Shown here: positions 35,571 through 45,534 of the stretch, one piece after another
Numbering within the stretch: position 1 is the first letter of the stretch
How the letters are laid out: every line of letters starts with the position of its first letter
From: Streptomyces sp. MNU76
GTDB lineage: Bacteria; Actinomycetota; Actinomycetes; Streptomycetales; Streptomycetaceae
DNA length: 64,000 bases
Reading direction: 5' to 3'
NCBI RefSeq assembly: GCF_020982545.1
Contig: NZ_JAJKLK010000007.1
Span: forward strand, 62,001-126,000
Position numbers and translations under genes: made by a program
Notes under the pieces: model-generated
What the model was told of the DNA's origin: nothing
Seen by the model: the letters and a program-made list of their open reading frames with translations, nothing else
The model's database searches: none

Positions 35571-37133
35571 CCGTCGTGATGCTGCGGCCAGAGACCGCAG
35601 GGGTACCCCACATCGTCACGAGACCACAGAGGCAGCCATTCCTGCTCGCCCGGGGTACAGAGCTCTTCGGGGCCGTAGTGGTGCTGCGGCGCTGGCCGCA
35701 GAGACAGATCCGCTTGGGCCGCTGTTCGAGGCCCTGGAATCAATGCCGTGGTGGTGCTGCGGCGGGTCGCCGCAGAGACAGACGGCGCCGATCACGGTGT
35801 AGAGGATGAGCGGGGTGCCGTAGTGATGCTGCAGCGGGTCGCCGCAGAGGCAGCACCTTCTTGAGGGCCTGCCGCTTCGGCATGACGCGGCCGTAGTGGT
35901 GCTGCGGCGGGTCGCCGCAGAGGCAGCGTGAGCTTCCTCAACCCCTACATCGTGCTGACGACGCCGTAGTGGTGCTGCGGCGGGTCGCCGCAGAAGCAGA
36001 GGCGTCCAGCGCGGTCAGCTCGTCGATCCATGCCCACCCGTAGTGGTGCTGCGGCAGGTCGCCGCAGAAGCAGCCCGGCCGAGCCAGGGCCAGTCCCCCC
36101 GTTCCGCAATCCCGTAGTGGTGCTGTGGCCAGAGACCACAGAGGCAGCCATTCCTGTTCCCCCGGCGTACAGAACTCTTCGGGGCCGTAACGATACTGCG
36201 GCGAACGACCGCAGAGGCAGCGGCTTTCTCGGCATGCTCCCGTGCTCTTCGTGCAGCCGTAGTGGTGCTGCGGCCCGAAACGGCAGAAGCAGCTTGTACC
36301 GGTGAGCCGTCGGCGAGAGACAGAGTAGTCGCCGTAGTAGTGCTGCGGTTGGAGACCGCAGAGGCGAAAGACTGGGCTGGTCGGTACGCCAGTCTGTCTG
36401 TGGCCGTAGTGGTGCTGCGGCCACCGACCGCAGAGGCAGAACACCGCGCTGGGCAGCTCCTCCCCGGGCTTGATGCCGTAGTCGTGCTGCGGCCGACGGC
36501 CGCAGAGACAGTACGCGTACATGCCCACGGGTCAGCTGCTGCTGGAGGGGCCGTGGTGGTGCTGCGGCGCTGGCCGCAGAGACAGATCCGCTTGGGCCAC
36601 TGTTCGAGGCCCTGGAAAGAATGCCGTGGTGGTGCCGCGGCAGGTCGCCACAGAGGCAGGCGAGACCGTCACCTCCCACTCATGACGCGGTCCTGATCCC
36701 GTAGTGGTGCCGCAGCGGATCGCCACAGAGGCAGCGGGTTCCCGCCCCTGCTGATGGTCCTGAACAACAACCCGTAGTGATGTTGCGACTGCTGGCCGCA
36801 GTGACAGAAGGAGTCCGACTCCGCGATGGCTGGTACCGCCGGCCCGTGGTGGTGCTGCGGCCGGAGACCGCAGAGGCAGCGGAGGAGGCCCCTGTGCCCT
36901 GCTGATGACGAGCAAGCCGTAGTGGTGCTGCGGCGGGTCGCCGCAGAGGCAGTCGCGATGACCGTGGGCCTGGTGGGCGCCGGATACATCCCGTAGTGGT
37001 GCTGCGGCGGGTCGCCACAGAGCAGGGGGACACCATCGTCGGCGCGTGGATGCTCAACGACCCGTAGTAGTGCTGCGGCAGGTCGCCGCAGAGGCAGACC
37101 GTCTTCCTGCTGGTACTGCGTAGCACAACCATG
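35571..37133 (-). CRISPR. Type I-G-associated CRISPR array, 20 full repeats plus decayed left end
   Basis: Repeats of 35-36 bp start at 35673, 35746, 35818, 35891, 35964, 36038, 36112, 36185, 36257, 36332, 36404, 36476, 36551, 36624, 36699, 36772, 36844, 36917, 36991 and 37062, with spacers of 36-39 bp. On the plus strand the core is ctgcggcgggtcgccgcag, a hairpin with an 8-bp stem, between ccgtagtggtg and aggcag. Two more degenerate copies lie at 35571-35635. The damaged end is on the left, so the leader should be on the right, at 37134-37238 after the Cas8-like gene, and the array reads on the minus strand like the cas genes. Hardly any two repeats are identical (35891 and 36917 are). Confidence 0.85.
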
Positions 37134-37238
37134 GTGAGTCCGATCCCGGGAGAACAATGGGGGATTAGCGGGCTTCTTGCTTCGGCGCGGCGTGGGGATT
37201 CCGTATGTACTCGGGGTTCCGATCTCGCTGGGATGCGG
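37134..37238 (-). promoter_or_regulatory. Probable CRISPR leader
   Basis: A 105-bp non-coding stretch between the last array unit and the stop of the Cas8-like gene. It is less GC-rich than its surroundings. It is placed as leader only by position and by the intact state of the right array end. Confidence 0.4.
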
Positions 37239-38233
37239 TTAGGGGTACGTGAGTTGTCCTGGTTGGAGGGGCCCGTAGGAGTTGGCCAAGCGGCTTCGGG
37301 GGGCAGCGTAGATGCCGGCGACGCCGAGGTTGGTCAGTTTGGCGGCGTCGCGGGTTCGATTCCGGATGAGGGGGTGTTCGAGGAGGGTGGTGATCGCGGT
37401 TGGGGTCAGGGGGTGGTGCCAGATGGGCCAGGTGAGGGCGGGGCCGTCAGGGCCTCGTTCCCAGCCGGTGGCCTGAGGGCGTTTGGTGTCGCCGGTCAGG
37501 CGGAAAGCGGCGAAACCATGGAGGGCGAGCCAGGTGGCTCCGGGGACGCCTTGTTGGGAGGGTTTGCCGTTGCTGACGATGTGGGCGTCGCCGGTGGAGT
37601 GGTAGTCGAGGTTGGCGCCGGTGTATCCGTCGATGCGTGTCCAGGCGGTGAGTGCGGCCTGGAGGTGGGTGGGGTCGCGGCGGCAGTGGTCGGCGGCTTT
37701 GGCCCAGTTGTTGGCCAGGGTCATCTGCCCCGAGGGGGCGAACAGGGGGGTAGTGGTGGTGTACCACGTCGCCTCCTCCGGCTTCGGCGGGGTAGGCGTC
37801 GCCTTGTTCCGTTTGTCCTTGGCTGGGGAGATACAGAGCTGGTTGACCAGGGCGGTGAACCAGCGGGCTGTGGGGTCACCGGTCTCGCGTTCGGCGTGGG
37901 TGTGGGTGCGCAGCCGTTGGAGGGCGAGGTCGATCGGCATGCGCAGGGCTTCGTTGGGGCGCCGGGGGCCGTGTGGCGGGGAGGCTGAGGATCCCGGGGA
38001 CGAGCTTGAGGGGCTCTTTGGCGGGTCCTGCGGAGCTGGTCGTGGAGGATGCCGGCGAGGTCGTGGTGGGTGAGGGGCGGATGGGTGTGGAGGACGGCGG
38101 GTGCGGCCGGGCCGCGCCAGGACAGTCTTGGTGGCTGTTGGAGGGCGGGGGTGGTGAGTTCGAGGACGCCCAGCGCGGCGAGGAAGCCGAGAGGGCTGTT
38201 GCTGAGCAGGGCGGGGAGTTCGAGTTCGTGCAC
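37239..38233 (-). pseudogene. Cas8-like subunit of type I-G (Csx17/Csb3-like), two frameshifts
   Basis: Starts at GTG 38233, 5 bp after the cas3 stop. HELELPALLSNSPLGFLAAL then GVLELTTPALQQPPRLSW is the N-terminus typical of these subunits. Near 38030 the frame shifts to EPLKLVPGILSLP, and near 37985 again to PHGPRRPNEALRMPIDLALQ, which continues intact to the stop (QLTYP). Each shift is one extra C. Full length would be about 331 residues. This subunit should recognise the PAM and start the R-loop; if the shifts are real, interference is lost. Confidence 0.65.
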
Positions 38234-38238
38234 GGGTG

Positions 38239-41200
38239 TCAACTGCCTTCTTCGGAGCAGGTCATGTCGGCGAGGCGGACCAGGGCTTCGAGCAGGGCCA
38301 GTCCCCAGGGACCGTAGCGACGGTTGAGATGGGCGAAGCGCTCTGGGCCGTCCCAGTCCACGCCCATTGCCGTGCTGTTGAGGGTGACCGGTTGGCCGTC
38401 GGGCATGACGCAGGTCACCTCGACCGGGTCGGTATCGATGACCGAGGGGAGCAAGGGGCGGGAGTATCCGTGGTGAGCGGCGACCAGGTGGGTGATGAGG
38501 TCCGGGTCGAGGCCGGCGGTCTGCTCGGGGTGCGTGCCGAGCCACTGTTTGACCGCGGCGGCGCTGAGGGCTTCGTGCCGCAGCCCGGGATCCCAGCGGG
38601 CCAGGCGGGATGCGCGGCGTCTGGCCTGCAAGTCGGCGGGGTCCATACCGGACTTGGCCTGGGGTTCGGAGAGAGATTCGGCTAGCAGTCGGTCGCCGGC
38701 ACACAGCATGATCTGGAAGCGGGGGTGACTTTTCGCGCAGTCATGGGCGTGTGCTCCAGTGTCGACTGCGTTGGTGAGAGTGGCGGGCAGGTCGAGGCGG
38801 GCGGCGTAGGTGGCGGCGCGGGCGGCGACGGCTTTGCTGTGCTGGGCGAGGGAGACCTGGCGGGTCAGGGAGCTGGCGTCGGCGTCCTCGTCGCCGATCC
38901 CTGCCGTGCGCTCCATGCGCCTGTCGTCCAGGTGGTGTGGGGTGAGCAGGAGGCGGGCGGGGTCGTCGGGTTCGATGACCACGTGCCCGGTCTGTGCGGA
39001 CCGGGCGGTTGCCGCGAGATCCCATTTCGGGATCAGACGTAGTTGGAGGAGGCGTTCGCGGACCAGGCCGGTGAACCGTCCCGGGGATGCTGTCTGCTTC
39101 GGTGTTTCGGGGAGGTAGCCGATCAGGTGGTCCAGCAGATGGTGGATGACCTCGGTGGGCGGTTGTTCTTCTTCGTCTGCTTCCAGTTTCGTGATCGCCG
39201 TGTTGATTGCCCGCGTCAATGCTTCGCGGAGCGGTTCGTCCAGGTCGGCGAGGTTGGCCAGAAGACCGGCGTCGATACGGGTCGCAGTCAGGGCCGGGTG
39301 TGGGGGAAAGTCGCCGAGGTCGGGGACCGCAGGGCCGGTGGTGCCGGTCCAGCCGTAGGCGTCGTGACCGGCGTAGGTGCTGGGCATGACGATGGTGCTG
39401 CCGGGCCGGATGTCGTTCGGGCCGGTGACCGGCACCCACGCTGCTTCCGGGCCGTCCCAGCGCAGGGCCGGTGCCATGTCTGCTGGCCGCCGTGACGGCT
39501 TGGGTTCGGGTTCGGCGGGTTCTGCTTCGCCTTCCAGATCGCTGAGCACGTCGGCGGCGGTGGGCTGGGTGAGGAAGCGGCGTAACTGCCGGGCAGGGAT
39601 GGCGACGGTCTCGACCGGGTGGGGCGGGGTTTGCACGAGCCGGGCCGTCCACCGTTCCCAGTCCGGGCGGCTGGCGGCATCGGTGGGTAGGTCAGCCCGC
39701 CACAGGAGCTGGACGTCCTCCGGTGAGGTGTCCAGGCCGTGCAGAAAGGGTGCGGTGGGCTGGTCGGGGATCGGGGTGGGTTCGGTGCGGGCCCAGGAGT
39801 CCAGCAGCGTGCGGTGCACGACCGGGATGCGCGGCGCCGCGACGTTCAGCGACTCGGTGTCGGTGCCGTTCAGGAGAGTGGGCAGCGTCGTGGGGTTCAC
39901 CAGCAGTCCCGCTGCCAGTGCCTCCTGCAGCTCGGCCGACGTGATGTCAGCTTTGTCGAGCACGAACGTGTGGGTGGTGAGCCAGTTCCAGGTGTGGGCG
40001 GCTGCCGCACCGTAGACGGGGATCTCCGCCGGGTTCTCGGGCGCGTGCGCGCGGACCACGATCGCGGGAGCGAGTTCGTACTCGCCCTTGCGATCGAGCC
40101 GCCCGAGGCGCTGGATCATCGACGCGGCTGAGGACGCTTCCGTGATCATTCCGGCCACCGAGACGTCGAGGCCGACCTCGACCGTCTGGGTCGCCACGAC
40201 GACCAACGGCCGCGCCCGGTCCTGCCTCACGCCGTTGAGGAGTTCGGTGAAGTGCGCGCTGCGCAACAGGAGTTCCCGGTCGGCGCTGCGGGAGCGGCCG
40301 ATCAGCAGCAGGGTGTCCACATCGCCCCGCGCGGCGAGGAGCTTGTGGGCAGTACGGGCTGCGACGATGGTGTTGGCGATCACGCCGATCACCGGCCGCC
40401 TCACCACCGGTAGCAGGGCGTCGACTGCAAGGTCGGCAGCCCGGGCGAAGCCCGCCGTACCGTTCTTCGCTGAAGTGCTGGCATCCAGCAGGGTCACGTA
40501 CCGCCGGGCGTTCAGGCGGGGCCCGGCAACCGGGTGCCCCCGGTCTCGGTCGCTGATCCCCAGCCGAGGGCGGTCGGGGCCGGTGGTGGCGGTGGCCGAC
40601 AGGCTAACGACCTTCACCGCCCGTCCGGCCAGGGCTGGGTCGGTTGCGGTGGCCTGGTAGGCGGCGCAGTCCGCAGCCGTGGTCAGCAGCGGTAGGGCGA
40701 TGTGGGCTTCGTCCAGGGCGAGGAGGGCGTCGATGCCGCACAGCGCGGCGTCGATCGGCCGCATCCGGGGGCTGGTGTGATAGCCGCGGAACAGCAGGCG
40801 ACTGCCGTACTGGTCCACCGTCGCGGTCACCACCGCCGGCTGGGCCGGGGAGCGCAGCCAGCGCGAAGCCCAGTCCACGCCGCCGCGCATCCGCACCACT
40901 TCCAGCGGCTCCTCCTCCCCGCCCAGGCGCCGCAGGGCGGCGGCCACCCGGCCGAGGAGTGTTCCCGCTGTCGCGTCCTGGAGTTTTTTCCGGAGGTGCT
41001 GGGCGTGTTGGTGGGCCTGGTCAACGACCAGGCGTCGGTCGACGACGAAGAACAGCCGCAACGGCACCGTCCGCGCCACTTTGTGATCGGCCTGCCAGGC
41101 CAGCAGGAACGCCCAGATGTCCACCAGGCTCGTCTTCCCCAGCCCGGTGGGGACGTCCAGGTCCGGCCACGGCGCGCCACCGGCGACGGCGTGAAGGTAG

Positions 41201-41280
41201 TCGGTCTGCCAGGGGAACGGACCGTATCCGAACACGTCGTGGACGAAGTCGGGGAAGTCGTCGAGGTCGAGTTTCTTCAC
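38239..41280 (-). CDS. cas3: Cas3 helicase-nuclease, type I-G
   Basis: 1013 residues from GTG 41280, overlapping the csb2 stop by 4 bp. The helicase comes first: DVPTGLGKTSLVDIWAF (Walker A), ALLALDEAHIALPLL (DEAH), VVSLSATATTG and ASMIQRLGRLDRKGEY (motif VI). The HD nuclease is C-terminal: SLAQHSKAVAARAATYA, DTGAHAHDCAKSHPRFQ and HLVAAHHGYSR. The helicase-then-HD order is characteristic of type I-G (formerly I-U). It degrades the displaced strand of target DNA. All key motifs are intact. Confidence 0.92.
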   Translation of the reverse strand: MKKLDLDDFPDFVHDVFGYGPFPWQTDYLHAVAGGAPWPDLDVPTGLGKTSLVDIWAFLLAWQADHKVARTVPLRLFFVVDRRLVVDQAHQHAQHLRKKLQDATAGTLLGRVAAALRRLGGEEEPLEVVRMRGGVDWASRWLRSPAQPAVVTATVDQYGSRLLFRGYHTSPRMRPIDAALCGIDALLALDEAHIALPLLTTAADCAAYQATATDPALAGRAVKVVSLSATATTGPDRPRLGISDRDRGHPVAGPRLNARRYVTLLDASTSAKNGTAGFARAADLAVDALLPVVRRPVIGVIANTIVAARTAHKLLAARGDVDTLLLIGRSRSADRELLLRSAHFTELLNGVRQDRARPLVVVATQTVEVGLDVSVAGMITEASSAASMIQRLGRLDRKGEYELAPAIVVRAHAPENPAEIPVYGAAAAHTWNWLTTHTFVLDKADITSAELQEALAAGLLVNPTTLPTLLNGTDTESLNVAAPRIPVVHRTLLDSWARTEPTPIPDQPTAPFLHGLDTSPEDVQLLWRADLPTDAASRPDWERWTARLVQTPPHPVETVAIPARQLRRFLTQPTAADVLSDLEGEAEPAEPEPKPSRRPADMAPALRWDGPEAAWVPVTGPNDIRPGSTIVMPSTYAGHDAYGWTGTTGPAVPDLGDFPPHPALTATRIDAGLLANLADLDEPLREALTRAINTAITKLEADEEEQPPTEVIHHLLDHLIGYLPETPKQTASPGRFTGLVRERLLQLRLIPKWDLAATARSAQTGHVVIEPDDPARLLLTPHHLDDRRMERTAGIGDEDADASSLTRQVSLAQHSKAVAARAATYAARLDLPATLTNAVDTGAHAHDCAKSHPRFQIMLCAGDRLLAESLSEPQAKSGMDPADLQARRRASRLARWDPGLRHEALSAAAVKQWLGTHPEQTAGLDPDLITHLVAAHHGYSRPLLPSVIDTDPVEVTCVMPDGQPVTLNSTAMGVDWDGPERFAHLNRRYGPWGLALLEALVRLADMTCSEEGS

Positions 41281-42752
41281 CGCGTCTCCCCCGCCGTCGG
41301 GTCGGTGGGCAAGCACAGGCCCAGACCGAAGTTCTTCTTGCTGCCCAGCACCACCGGTCCGGCCAGCGGCTGGTCGAAGTACAGCCGGACATGGCGGCCC
41401 GGCAGCGGCCGTTCACCGTCCTTACGGCGCAGCGCGGACGGTGGCAAGTCCCGGGCGCCGGGCAACAACGCGCCTCGGCGCATCACCTGGATGTGGGCTG
41501 GCTCTGGGAGGCCGGCCATGCGGCAGCTCTTGGCCACCGACACCTCGATCTCGCGGCCGTTGCGCTTGGGGAAGTGGTCCAGCACCATCGGCAGCGCCGT
41601 CGCCCACCCCCGCGACCTCCGGGTCCAGGTCTCCGGCCGCACCGACTGCAACGGCTTCACGGCGGGCGCGGCGGCACCGACATAGGTCAGCGGGACGGGC
41701 CTTCCCCGGGTGGGGACGGAGAGTTTCCGCAAGCCACCTCCGGCGCGGAGCAGCACTGCGAGCACGGCGCGGCGGTGGGCGGGGTCTAGGTCGTGCGGGA
41801 GGGCAACGCCGACGCCACGGAGTTGCCCGTCGGCATGTTCGTGGCCAACGAACGGAAGCCCCAGGTACGCGCACGTACGGCCGGTGAAATCCGGCGTCTT
41901 GTGGCCGTGGACGGCCACCATGGGATCCACATCGTGCCCCGCCTGCTCCAACAACTCCAGCAGCTTGACGCGCAGGGACCCGGTGACCGCCATGGTCAGG
42001 CCGGGATCGAGGGCCAGCCCGGTGGGGAAAGCGAAGGCCATCAGGTCGGCGAACGGTCCCGGCACCGCCTCTTCGTCCATCGGATCCGGCCAGCCGGTGA
42101 CCGCGTACCGGTGGGAGCGGGCCTGCTGCCAGGCTGGCTGGCCCTGCCCAAACGCCGCACGCAGCCGCTCCAGATACCCCGGATACGGCACCCGCAGCGC
42201 CTCCATGCCCGCTGCCAGGACATCATCGGCCAGCGGCGCCCACACCAGCCATTCCTCGTCCCCGTCTGTGTCGCCGGTGGCGGGGGTGACGGCGGCGTGG
42301 ACGATTGCGTGGCCGCTGGCCCGGCCGATATAGGGCACGGCCTTCGCCAGCACCTCCAGAACGGCTCGTACCCCGATCGGCGGTTCGGCCTCCCAGATGA
42401 ACTCCACTTCCGGCTGTGCCAGGGTGCGCTGCGGCCAGGACTTCGGCTTCCCCCCGTTGGTGCGCCCGGGCAGCACCGCATGCCCCGGCTTGGGGGTGGG
42501 GGCGTTGGTCGGCACCCATGCAGTGCGCGCTGTGTCGGCCTCGGCGGTCCGCGCCGGCACCCGGACCTTCGGCGGGGGTTGCTGCTCCAGCCACCGCAGC
42601 GCCGCGTCCTGTACCGGGTCTTCCGGGTCGGCCACGGACACCAGTCCGCAGAAGATCCGGGCCGGATGCGGCGGCCACTCCGCCCGCCCCCGGTCCAGTG
42701 TCGATGCCTGATACGACGGCTCCAGTAAGTGCACTGTCACGCTGAACGGCAT
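41277..42752 (-). CDS. csb2: Csb2 (GSU0054-type Cas5-Cas6 fusion), type I-G
   Basis: 491 residues from ATG 42752, 4 bp after the cas7 stop. MPFSVTVHLLEPSYQASTLD and AEWPPHPARIFCGLVSVA are the Csb2 N-terminus (Cas5-like). The C-terminal half has a RAMP-type glycine-rich region (GPVVLGSKKNFGLGLCLP) as in Cas6. It should process the pre-crRNA and hold the 5' handle. Confidence 0.88.
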   Translation of the reverse strand: MPFSVTVHLLEPSYQASTLDRGRAEWPPHPARIFCGLVSVADPEDPVQDAALRWLEQQPPPKVRVPARTAEADTARTAWVPTNAPTPKPGHAVLPGRTNGGKPKSWPQRTLAQPEVEFIWEAEPPIGVRAVLEVLAKAVPYIGRASGHAIVHAAVTPATGDTDGDEEWLVWAPLADDVLAAGMEALRVPYPGYLERLRAAFGQGQPAWQQARSHRYAVTGWPDPMDEEAVPGPFADLMAFAFPTGLALDPGLTMAVTGSLRVKLLELLEQAGHDVDPMVAVHGHKTPDFTGRTCAYLGLPFVGHEHADGQLRGVGVALPHDLDPAHRRAVLAVLLRAGGGLRKLSVPTRGRPVPLTYVGAAAPAVKPLQSVRPETWTRRSRGWATALPMVLDHFPKRNGREIEVSVAKSCRMAGLPEPAHIQVMRRGALLPGARDLPPSALRRKDGERPLPGRHVRLYFDQPLAGPVVLGSKKNFGLGLCLPTDPTAGETR

Positions 42753-42756
42753 CGTG

Positions 42757-43947
42757 CTACTCGCCTTCCGCCTCGCCGATCCCGGCCACGACGTACGACT
42801 TGGCGATCGCCTGCTGCAGGCTCGCGTTGGGGTGCACCACGAACGGCTCGTCCGGCCACTCCAGCCCGGCCTTGCGCGCCCGGTCCACCGCGATCTCGAA
42901 CAGCGCGACGGCATCCTGCGGTGTGGCCACCTCCAGGGGCTCGACCGCCGGACACCCGTCCTTCCCGCGCAGCACCCACTCCCGCCGCTCCGAGACCAGC
43001 ACCAGGTCGCAGCCCGACCGCAGCCGGATCGCCGGAGCCGCGAACGCCAGCCGGTCCCCCAGCAACGCGATCGCCGCTACCAACGCCCGCCCCGCCGCCG
43101 CGAACTCCTCACTAACGTCACCGAACCGCAAAGCAGCCAGCTGGGCCATGCTCAGCGTCGCGTTCCGCTGCACGGCCTTCACCGACACCCCGCCCAGGCC
43201 CTCGGACGGCGGGATCATGCCGTGCCCGAGTTCGGACAGCTTGGCCTTGCCCGCGCCCTTGGCCGGCTTGCCGCCCTCCATCGGCGCCCAGCCCGCCTCG
43301 GTCACCTCGACGGTCTCGCCCGGCAGGTTGAGCTGGTCGAAGCGGCCCGCCGCCCGCACCCCGACCAGCGGCGACACTCCGATCATCTCCGAGGTGTAGG
43401 CGCGGGGGATCTTGACCTGGATCCGCCGCTTGCGGTGCGAGTCCCACACCCCGTACGCCAGATCACTCGGCACCGACCGCAGGTACGCACCGAAGTCCAG
43501 CGCGCTCGCCGCCCGCAGCTCCGCCCCCGGCCCGGTGGCGTCGAACGGCTGACCGTCCGAGTGGACGGCGTCGCGGAAGTACGCGTCCCGCGAGCGGTGT
43601 GGCGCCTCCAAGCTCGTCACCCGCACCGGCACCCCCTCGGCCTCGGTCACCAGCGCCAGGTGCGGGATGAAGACCTCGCCCCGGCCGATCGCCCCCAGCA
43701 GGGCCGTCTCGCACCGGTTGGCCTGCGACTGCCGCTGGTCCAGCAGCACCACCTCCACCTGCTCGCCGTCCACGTACCGCGGCTCGGTGAGGTACCCGGC
43801 CGCGTTGGTGGCAGCGAGCTTCACCGTCGGCGGAAACACCGGCGTCCCCCCACCGCCCACCGGTTCATATTCCGCCGCCACCCGCACCGCGCCATCCGCT
43901 GAGCGCAGGCTCGCCGCCGCTAACAGCCGCTCGTACAGATCCTTCAC
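42757..43947 (-). CDS. cas7: Csb1 (GSU0053-type Cas7), type I-G
   Basis: 396 residues from GTG 43947 with TGGAGG upstream. GGGTPVFPPTVKLAATNAAG, VEVVLLDQRQSQANRCETAL and DFGAYLRSVPSDLAYGVWDS are signature stretches of the Cas7 backbone subunit of this subtype, including the SQANR motif. It coats the spacer part of the crRNA. It is the first gene of the cas7-csb2-cas3-cas8 operon. Confidence 0.9.
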   Translation of the reverse strand: MKDLYERLLAAASLRSADGAVRVAAEYEPVGGGGTPVFPPTVKLAATNAAGYLTEPRYVDGEQVEVVLLDQRQSQANRCETALLGAIGRGEVFIPHLALVTEAEGVPVRVTSLEAPHRSRDAYFRDAVHSDGQPFDATGPGAELRAASALDFGAYLRSVPSDLAYGVWDSHRKRRIQVKIPRAYTSEMIGVSPLVGVRAAGRFDQLNLPGETVEVTEAGWAPMEGGKPAKGAGKAKLSELGHGMIPPSEGLGGVSVKAVQRNATLSMAQLAALRFGDVSEEFAAAGRALVAAIALLGDRLAFAAPAIRLRSGCDLVLVSERREWVLRGKDGCPAVEPLEVATPQDAVALFEIAVDRARKAGLEWPDEPFVVHPNASLQQAIAKSYVVAGIGEAEGE

Positions 43948-44471
43948 GCTGGCCTCCAGCCCTCGCACGTCAAGACGCCCAGATCCAACCAGCCACCACT
44001 GACAATCGCCCTGAACAGCACATCTCCGACGAGCAGACCCCGAACACGACCCCCGCTCACCATCACACGGGATTCGCCGGGGTCGACGTCGCTCGGTACG
44101 GCTTGACGCGTGGGACACAGCTGTTTGGCCCAGGAGAAGGACCGCGAGCGATTGGCCTCGATCTTGCCTCGGTCCCCCGAGCTGCGAGGTCGTGAAGGCG
44201 CCCTCCGCACTGCGTACGCCCGCTCAGGTTGGCCGCTGTGAAGTGGACGCGAGAACATGTTCGTAGACTCCGCCCGCAGGAGCAGTCGTCCAGGCCAATG
44301 GGCATGATCGTGAACTGGGGCAGGTCCATGATCGACCCGATGGTGTCCCACCGAGTGTCCACCGAGTGGTGTAGCGGGGATCTTGGGATAGCGGCTGCTC
44401 ATGGAGCGGCCATCGCGCAGCCTCCCTGGTGGACGGACGGCCACCTCATGGTGATGCGGCCCCGGTTCGTC
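43948..44471. other. Promoter region of the cas operon
   Basis: A 520-bp gap. Open frames on both strands lack any motif. It must contain the cas promoter on the minus strand, but I cannot point to -35/-10 boxes with confidence. Confidence 0.4.
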
Positions 44472-45053
44472 TCAAGGCGCTGTGGCAGGGGGCTCGGTCG
44501 TCCCGCCTGCGATCCAGGAGTTACGGCTTCGCCCCATCCAGCTCCACGGTTCCTGCAGGTGGTGCTGTGCCACGGTCACGTAATGATGCAGGCAGCGGTC
44601 GATCTCAGCCGCGCCCACCGAGGGGTCGTCCAGGGAGTCGTCGATCGCCTGCATCAGGAAGTGCGCCTGCGCCGTAACATTGGCGGGGCCCTCCAGCCGC
44701 AGGACCTGGTACGTCCGCTGCGCCTCAGCGAGGAGCGCCTCGTCCAGAGCACCTCGATCACGCTTGCGATCTTCGACGAGCGCCTGGGCGGCTTGCAGGA
44801 AGGCCACGTATACCTCGCGCTTGGCCTCGAGCTGCTGCGCCCTGGTCTGCGCTTCCAGGGTCTGCTGCACCGTCTTCAAGACGGCCTCGGCCTGCTGCTC
44901 TCCAGCGTGCCGTGCTGCAGCAGCTTGCTCCTCACCGGCCAGTTGTGCTGCAGCCGCTTGACGAAGTCCGGCACTACGCGTGAGCCAGCCGGTTACAACG
45001 CTGCCAGCAATCGCTGATCCTGCCGCGATCAGTGCTACCCCCCAGTCGCTCAT
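44472..45053 (-). CDS. Membrane-anchored coiled-coil protein
   Basis: 193 residues from ATG 45053. One N-terminal helix (WGVALIAAGSAIAGSVVTGW) is followed by a long Ala/Gln/Glu-rich coiled coil (GEEQAAAARHAGEQQAEAVL to LEAKREVYVAFLQAAQALVE) and a helical tail. No family is recognised. It lies between the cas operon and the phosphorothioation genes and could belong to neither. Confidence 0.6.
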   Translation of the reverse strand: MSDWGVALIAAGSAIAGSVVTGWLTRSAGLRQAAAAQLAGEEQAAAARHAGEQQAEAVLKTVQQTLEAQTRAQQLEAKREVYVAFLQAAQALVEDRKRDRGALDEALLAEAQRTYQVLRLEGPANVTAQAHFLMQAIDDSLDDPSVGAAEIDRCLHHYVTVAQHHLQEPWSWMGRSRNSWIAGGTTEPPATAP

Positions 45054-45534
45054 GACGACATCCTCTCGCGTGCGGGCGGTACTCGAACACGCGGGATAGC
45101 CGGCGGGGAGACGTCCCCCACGTGCTAGAGCGCACTCCCCGGCCACAGCGGAGATCATCTACCCGCCATTGCACCACTACAAGGGACATGACCATCGCCC
45201 GGGACCGTATGTGTAGAGCAAGGACAACGGACGCCCTGAACCGACTTTGGCCCGGTTGCGCTTGGTTGCGTTCTCCGCTTCCTTTCCGCCCAGCGGGTCG
45301 ACCGCGGTCCCAGCGTCGTAGACAGCGTGTCGGCTCCGCGAGGACCCGGGCCCAGCGCTGCGGGCACGGGTCCACCGCATGCGGCCGACTTCATGTCCGG
45401 CCCAACGCCTGCAATGAACGTCCACCTAGACAACCGCCCGCCTCAGGCGTCACGGCAAGCCTTCTAATGCGGCTGCAGCGTAAGGTTCGGTGCTGCCGTA
45501 TGTAGATGCGCCGGTCGAATCCCAGGAAGCGTTC
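45054..45534. other. Intergenic region between the two defence loci
   Basis: 480 bp, divergent promoters expected. No gene or repeat that I can support. Confidence 0.4.

Noticed and set aside
35938-36528. Minus-strand frame across the array with a recurring PQHHYG-like motif, as if a repeat protein
   Set aside because: The motif is the translated CRISPR repeat. Spacers are not multiples of three and the frame breaks, so it is not a protein gene.
43944-44444. Minus-strand open frame upstream of cas7
   Set aside because: No motif and no ribosome site, and it overlaps the cas7 start in another frame.
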